A stretch of 6,971 nucleotides of DNA from Clostridia bacterium (GTDB taxonomy: Bacteria > Bacillota_A > Clostridia > Oscillospirales > CAG-272), in assembly GCA_017542695.1 (NCBI GenBank), contig JAFXWT010000101.1, positions 1 through 6,971 on the forward strand, given 5' to 3'. The position numbers were made by a program, and so were the translations under genes. The number at the start of each line of letters is the position of its first letter. Within the stretch, counting starts at the first letter, position 1. The notes under the pieces are model-generated. The model did not search any database, had not been told where the DNA came from, and saw nothing but the letters and a program-made list of their open reading frames with translations. Shown here one piece after another: positions 5,089 to 6,971 of this stretch.

Positions 5089-5607
5089 ATGAAGGAATCC
5101 AAATCCGAGCGATTTCACAGATTGATCGAGGCGAGAGTAAATAAGGCGATCAAGATGATTCGCCTAATTGGCAACTGTTCGACCGAGAGCAACTATGAGT
5201 ACACACCCGAGCAGGTTTCGCAGGTGTTTGACGCCTTGCAGAGAGAACTCAACGCGGCGCGTATGAAGTATGTTGCTCAGCATAAGGGTAAGAAGCGATT
5301 TTCTCTGTCCGAACCTCTTCAGGACGAAAAGGCGGATGAGATCTATCCAACCGTTTACCTTGACCTTGAGGATGGAACAGTCCTGAGTGCCACAGCGGTT
5401 GCGGGCGAGTATCCGTCGATCGACGTCAACTTGATCAGACCGTGCGATTCTCAGGACGAAAAAGTTGCGTTTGTCGAGTGGAATCACGACAGAGAGTCCG
5501 GAAGGGAACTGTGCGTCGGTTGTTACCGACACATTGGAGGCGAGCCGGCGTATTATCAATCTTATAATGACGAAAAGGAGCATAGCAATGACATTGATAA
5601 TCAGTAA
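5089..5607 (+). CDS. Conserved mobile-element protein with RVNKA...IRLIGN N-terminus, 172 residues
   Basis: Start at 5089 follows GAGGAGGA (5074-5081), which begins at the stop codon of the previous gene. The N-terminal helix carries RVNKAIKMIRLIGN and then SNYEYTPEQV (residues 16-43), a pattern I recall from an uncharacterised family common on gut Firmicutes elements. A second part (about 85-160) looks beta-rich: YPTVYLDLEDGTVLSA, YPSIDVNLI, VAFVEWNHD, and AYYQSYN, similar in layout to domains often attached to large polyvalent proteins of such elements. Function is unknown. Motif copies at 5317-5330 and 5449-5462 are both read Asp-Glu-Lys, and a third at 5563-5576 encodes Asn-Asp-Glu-Lys-Glu while forming the next gene's ribosome binding site. 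It overlaps the PcfJ-like gene by 20 bases. Confidence 0.86.
   Translation: MKESKSERFHRLIEARVNKAIKMIRLIGNCSTESNYEYTPEQVSQVFDALQRELNAARMKYVAQHKGKKRFSLSEPLQDEKADEIYPTVYLDLEDGTVLSATAVAGEYPSIDVNLIRPCDSQDEKVAFVEWNHDRESGRELCVGCYRHIGGEPAYYQSYNDEKEHSNDIDNQ
5570..5580 (+). promoter_or_regulatory. Ribosome binding site fused to a motif copy (5588 gene)
   Basis: ACGAAAAGGAG ends eight bases before the ATG at 5588 and lies inside the coding sequence of the upstream gene. It is identical over 11 bases to the sites before the genes at 1875, 3007 and 5988. Confidence 0.75.
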
Positions 5608-6004
5608 AGAACAGTTTGATGCTGTCAACGCAATGACCGAACGGCATAAGCAGTTATCGCTTATCGGAGAGAAGTTCATCATAAGACCTTTTAAAGATTG
5701 GTATGATTTTCTCCGTGAGGGACGAACGCTTCGTCACGCTGTTCACTACTATGCACTGAACCAATATGTAAACGGTAAAGATTACCTTTTCGCCATGAGA
5801 AGTGTCGAGAAAGCGGATACACCCTTTATCACTATAGAATTTGATGTTCATGGAAAGTTGGTTCAGGCGGTGAAACTCCACAACTCACCGATAAAAGATG
5901 CAGATGAGTCGGATTTCATCAATCACTTTAGAGAGAAGATTCTGTTGCCGTATTTATTGAAACTTAAAGACGAAAAGGAGAACGAAAATGAAAGTGAATC
6001 TTAA
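5588..6004 (+). CDS. PcfJ-like protein, short stand-alone form (138 residues)
   Basis: The ATG at 5588 is chosen because it follows the fused AAGGAG; the frame stays open upstream but without a site. Residues 38-125 match the pattern of the PcfJ C-terminal domain: DWYDFLREGRTLRHAVHYYA, then NGKDYLFAMR, TPFITIEFD, GKLVQAVKLHN and a following helix with FREKIL. PcfJ is named from the conjugative enterococcal plasmid pCF10, where it belongs to the transfer region; its biochemical activity is, to my knowledge, not settled. Typical PcfJ proteins are several hundred residues long, so this carries little more than the conserved domain. The family's usual HHCVG-like segment appears here as LRHAVHYY, so a conserved Cys and Gly are missing. 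The basic-acidic tail KDEKENENESES is partly encoded by motif copies. Confidence 0.8.
   Translation: MTLIISKEQFDAVNAMTERHKQLSLIGEKFIIRPFKDWYDFLREGRTLRHAVHYYALNQYVNGKDYLFAMRSVEKADTPFITIEFDVHGKLVQAVKLHNSPIKDADESDFINHFREKILLPYLLKLKDEKENENESES
5963..5990 (+). promoter_or_regulatory. Two tandem motif copies forming the ribosome binding site and start codon of the 5988 gene
   Basis: CTTAAAGACGAAAA (5963-5976) runs into GGAG, and a second core ACGAAAA (5982-5988) ends on the A of the ATG at 5988. The two cores are 12 bases apart, the closest pair in the window. Both lie within the end of the PcfJ-like gene. Confidence 0.7.
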
Positions 6005-6254
6005 AGCTTTTCTGGACACGTGGAACGTCTCACTTGAAGACATAGCCGGTTATCTCGGTATGTTTATCGCAGACAACGAGGTCATTCCTCAAGGCACCGT
6101 TACATTGAAGAGGTTTGAGGAAACGGTCGGTCAGTATATTGCGGAGTCGCTTGAAGCAGGCGAAAACCCGGAGTATATCCTGACGAAATTGGCTTCCGAA
6201 CACGAGGATCAGGAGATCCTCAGAGAAATGCTTTACGAGGAGGAAGACTCATGA
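5988..6254 (+). CDS. Small acidic uncharacterised protein, 88 residues
   Basis: Start at 5988 follows AAGGAG (5975-5980) at 7 bases and overlaps the previous gene by 17 bases. The product begins MKVNLKAFLDTWNVSLEDIA, is helical and strongly acidic toward the C-terminus (ILREMLYEEEDS). The LDTWNVSLEDIAGYLGM segment might be read as a helix-turn-helix-like pair of helices, but no family is recognised. A motif variant ACGAAAT at 6183-6189 encodes Thr-Lys. The stop overlaps the next start as ATGA, indicating translational coupling. Confidence 0.8.
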   Translation: MKVNLKAFLDTWNVSLEDIAGYLGMFIADNEVIPQGTVTLKRFEETVGQYIAESLEAGENPEYILTKLASEHEDQEILREMLYEEEDS

Positions 6255-6523
6255 CGAAAGTGTATGCGGAATTTGACGTGGATGAATCGTTCCTTATCGA
6301 CAATGATGACGAGACGCTGTCTGAACGTATAGATGAAGAGTGCGGTTGGATCGAGCAGAGCAGGATGTTCTTAAAGAACAAACTCATTGTGGACGAAAAT
6401 GATGATTGGCACAGGTACCTGCGGTATCTGGTCGATTGGGCTATGAAAGCTCAGGATTTCGTCACGAAAACTGACAGCCCGATGTCCTACGAAGAGTTTC
6501 TTGAAAGGAGTTCAGAGCAATGA
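6251..6523 (+). CDS. Small acidic uncharacterised protein, 90 residues
   Basis: The ATG at 6251 overlaps the previous stop (ATGA) and follows GAGGAGGAAG (6238-6247). The start itself sits in a motif variant, CATGACGAAAG, giving Met-Thr-Lys. The product begins MTKVYAEFDVDESFLIDNDD, with a beta-like opening (KVYAEFDVD) and a helical remainder. It is very acidic in the first half. Motif copies at 6393-6399 (Asp-Glu-Asn) and 6457-6470 (TTTCGTCACGAAAA, read Phe-Val-Thr-Lys). Not recognised. Its stop overlaps the next start by four bases. Confidence 0.8.
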   Translation: MTKVYAEFDVDESFLIDNDDETLSERIDEECGWIEQSRMFLKNKLIVDENDDWHRYLRYLVDWAMKAQDFVTKTDSPMSYEEFLERSSEQ

Positions 6524-6780
6524 CTTGGAGAATACCTGTTACCTGGTCGATGTGCGCAGTGATTCCGATCGAGGCTGACTCGCTGGAAGAGGCGATGCAA
6601 ATCGCTCGTGACGAAGATGGAGTTATCCCTTTGCCGCCTGCGACCGAGTCCGACTATGTCGATGGCAGTTGGTGCTTGTCCCACGAAGATACGGAAATGG
6701 TGCGTCAGTGCTATAACGGTGGAAGAAAAGATCCGGCGTTCACAAATACCGCGTTGAAAAAAGATGAAACTGTGCTATAA
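6520..6780 (+). CDS. Small conserved-looking protein, WxxPVTW type, 86 residues
   Basis: The ATG at 6520 overlaps the previous stop (ATGA); AAAGGAG (6504-6510) precedes it. The layout is WRIPVTWSMCAVIPIEADSL, then EEAMQIARDE, IPLPPATESDYVDGSW. From memory this beta-helix-beta order, with an ADSLEEA helix start and a PLP...YVDGS ending, is common in small uncharacterised proteins of gut mobile elements. No enzymatic residues are evident. The motif variant CGTGACGAAG at 6608-6617 encodes Arg-Asp-Glu. The last codons carry a candidate promoter for the following gene. Confidence 0.8.
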   Translation: MTWRIPVTWSMCAVIPIEADSLEEAMQIARDEDGVIPLPPATESDYVDGSWCLSHEDTEMVRQCYNGGRKDPAFTNTALKKDETVL

Positions 6781-6781
6781 T
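6754..6781 (+). promoter_or_regulatory. Candidate sigma-70 promoter with extended -10
   Basis: TTGAAA (6754-6759) and TATAAT (6776-6781) are separated by 16 bases, with TGC directly before the -10 (extended -10). The -10 is a perfect consensus. It lies in the last codons of the 6520 gene and would start transcription near 6788, leaving a leader of about 25 bases before the ATG at 6814. It is the best promoter candidate in the window. Confidence 0.6.
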
Positions 6782-6813
6782 AATCTTAGGAATACGAAAG
6801 GATTCAGAAAGCT

Positions 6814-6971
6814 ATGAAAACAGCAAAAATAGAAACGGTCTATCTTACCTGCACGGATGCTGAAATGGCAGATCTTGCAGAACGGATGGAAAAAGGGATT
6901 GAATCCGATGGAAGCTTTACCGAAGAATTTCGTGACGAAAACTTCACGATTCGGTTCTGCAGTCAGACGTC
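6814..6971 (+). CDS. N-terminal part of an unrecognised protein (cut by the right edge)
   Basis: Start at 6814 follows AAAGGA (6797-6802) and lies downstream of the 6754-6781 promoter candidate. Fifty-two complete codons are present and the frame is open to the edge. The product starts MKTAKIETVYLTCTDAEMAD, with a beta strand then a helix (ADLAERMEKGIESDG), and an EEFRDENFTIRF stretch in which RDEN is encoded by the perfect motif TTTCGTGACGAAAA (6928-6941). Family not recognised. Confidence 0.75.
   Translation, partial: MKTAKIETVYLTCTDAEMADLAERMEKGIESDGSFTEEFRDENFTIRFCSQT

Larger units (their letters stand above)
1444..6941. repeat. Dispersed copies of the 14-bp motif within and between genes
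   Basis: Exact seven-base cores outside the array are at 1451, 1635, 1725, 1855, 1946, 2044, 2165, 2755, 2885, 2987, 3585 (F), 3778, 3990, 4133 (F), 4221, 4382, 4743 (F), 5324, 5456, 5570, 5970, 5982, 6393, 6464 and 6935. Full 14-base matches to TTTCNNNACGAAAA occur at 1718, 1939, 2748, 4214, 6457 and 6928; F-orientation equivalents are at 3585 and 4743. One-mismatch cores are at 2594, 4371, 5025, 6183 and 6254. In genes about 20 of the exact cores read ACGAAAA on the coding strand and only three read TTTTCGT. Confidence 0.85.

Noticed and set aside
5465..5587. Extended N-terminus for the PcfJ-like protein
   Set aside because: The extra residues overlap the conserved upstream gene out of frame, and the ribosome binding site is placed for the ATG at 5588.
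1..6971. Minus-strand open frames rich in Phe-Val-Thr-Lys or Phe-Val-Ile-Lys
   Set aside because: They lie opposite convincing plus-strand genes, and the recurring peptide is simply the motif's other strand translated.

Overview
The window looks like accessory DNA of a mobile element (conjugative plasmid, integrative element or large phage) from a Firmicutes/Clostridia-type, probably gut-associated host. This is inferred from AGGAG-type ribosome binding sites, a TTGAAA/TATAAT promoter, a run of small same-strand genes with short or ATGA overlaps, a PcfJ-like domain, and several proteins that resemble uncharacterised families common on gut Firmicutes mobile elements. No tRNA, rRNA, transposase, integrase or Cas gene was seen.

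Layout. Positions 2-241 hold the 3' end of a coding sequence. Positions 242-1159 are about 918 bases with no credible gene, filled by a regularly spaced array of a 14-bp motif. From 1160 to the right edge there are eleven same-strand genes: 1160-1717, 1875-2633, 2623-3000, 3007-3636, 3654-3833, 3944-5074, 5089-5607, 5588-6004, 5988-6254, 6251-6523 and 6520-6780, followed by a gene cut by the right edge (6814 onward). Breaks of about 110-157 bases occur before 1875 (with a motif pair and a 10-bp palindrome) and before 3944 (with a multi-arm hairpin). Genes from 5089 onward are tightly overlapped and probably co-transcribed. A good promoter candidate at 6754-6781 would drive the last gene.

The most unusual feature is the motif TTTCNNNACGAAAA (reverse complement TTTTCGTNNNGAAA; best form TTTCGTGACGAAAA, a 13-bp dyad TTTCGT-N-ACGAAA). 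By hand I count about 38 exact copies of its seven-base core ACGAAAA/TTTTCGT on the two strands in 7 kb, where about one is expected by chance, plus many one-mismatch copies. In the gene-free region the copies lie 57-90 bp apart, mostly in alternating orientation, and every interval between them contains a different short inverted repeat. The motif continues through the genes in more than one reading frame and both orientations, and it is fused to the Shine-Dalgarno sequence of four genes. This points to selection on the DNA (or RNA) itself. The most economical reading is a dense set of sites for an unknown DNA-binding protein of the element, with the array as a possible centromere, origin or nucleation site. 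That function is inference; only the motif, its spacing and its orientation are seen directly.
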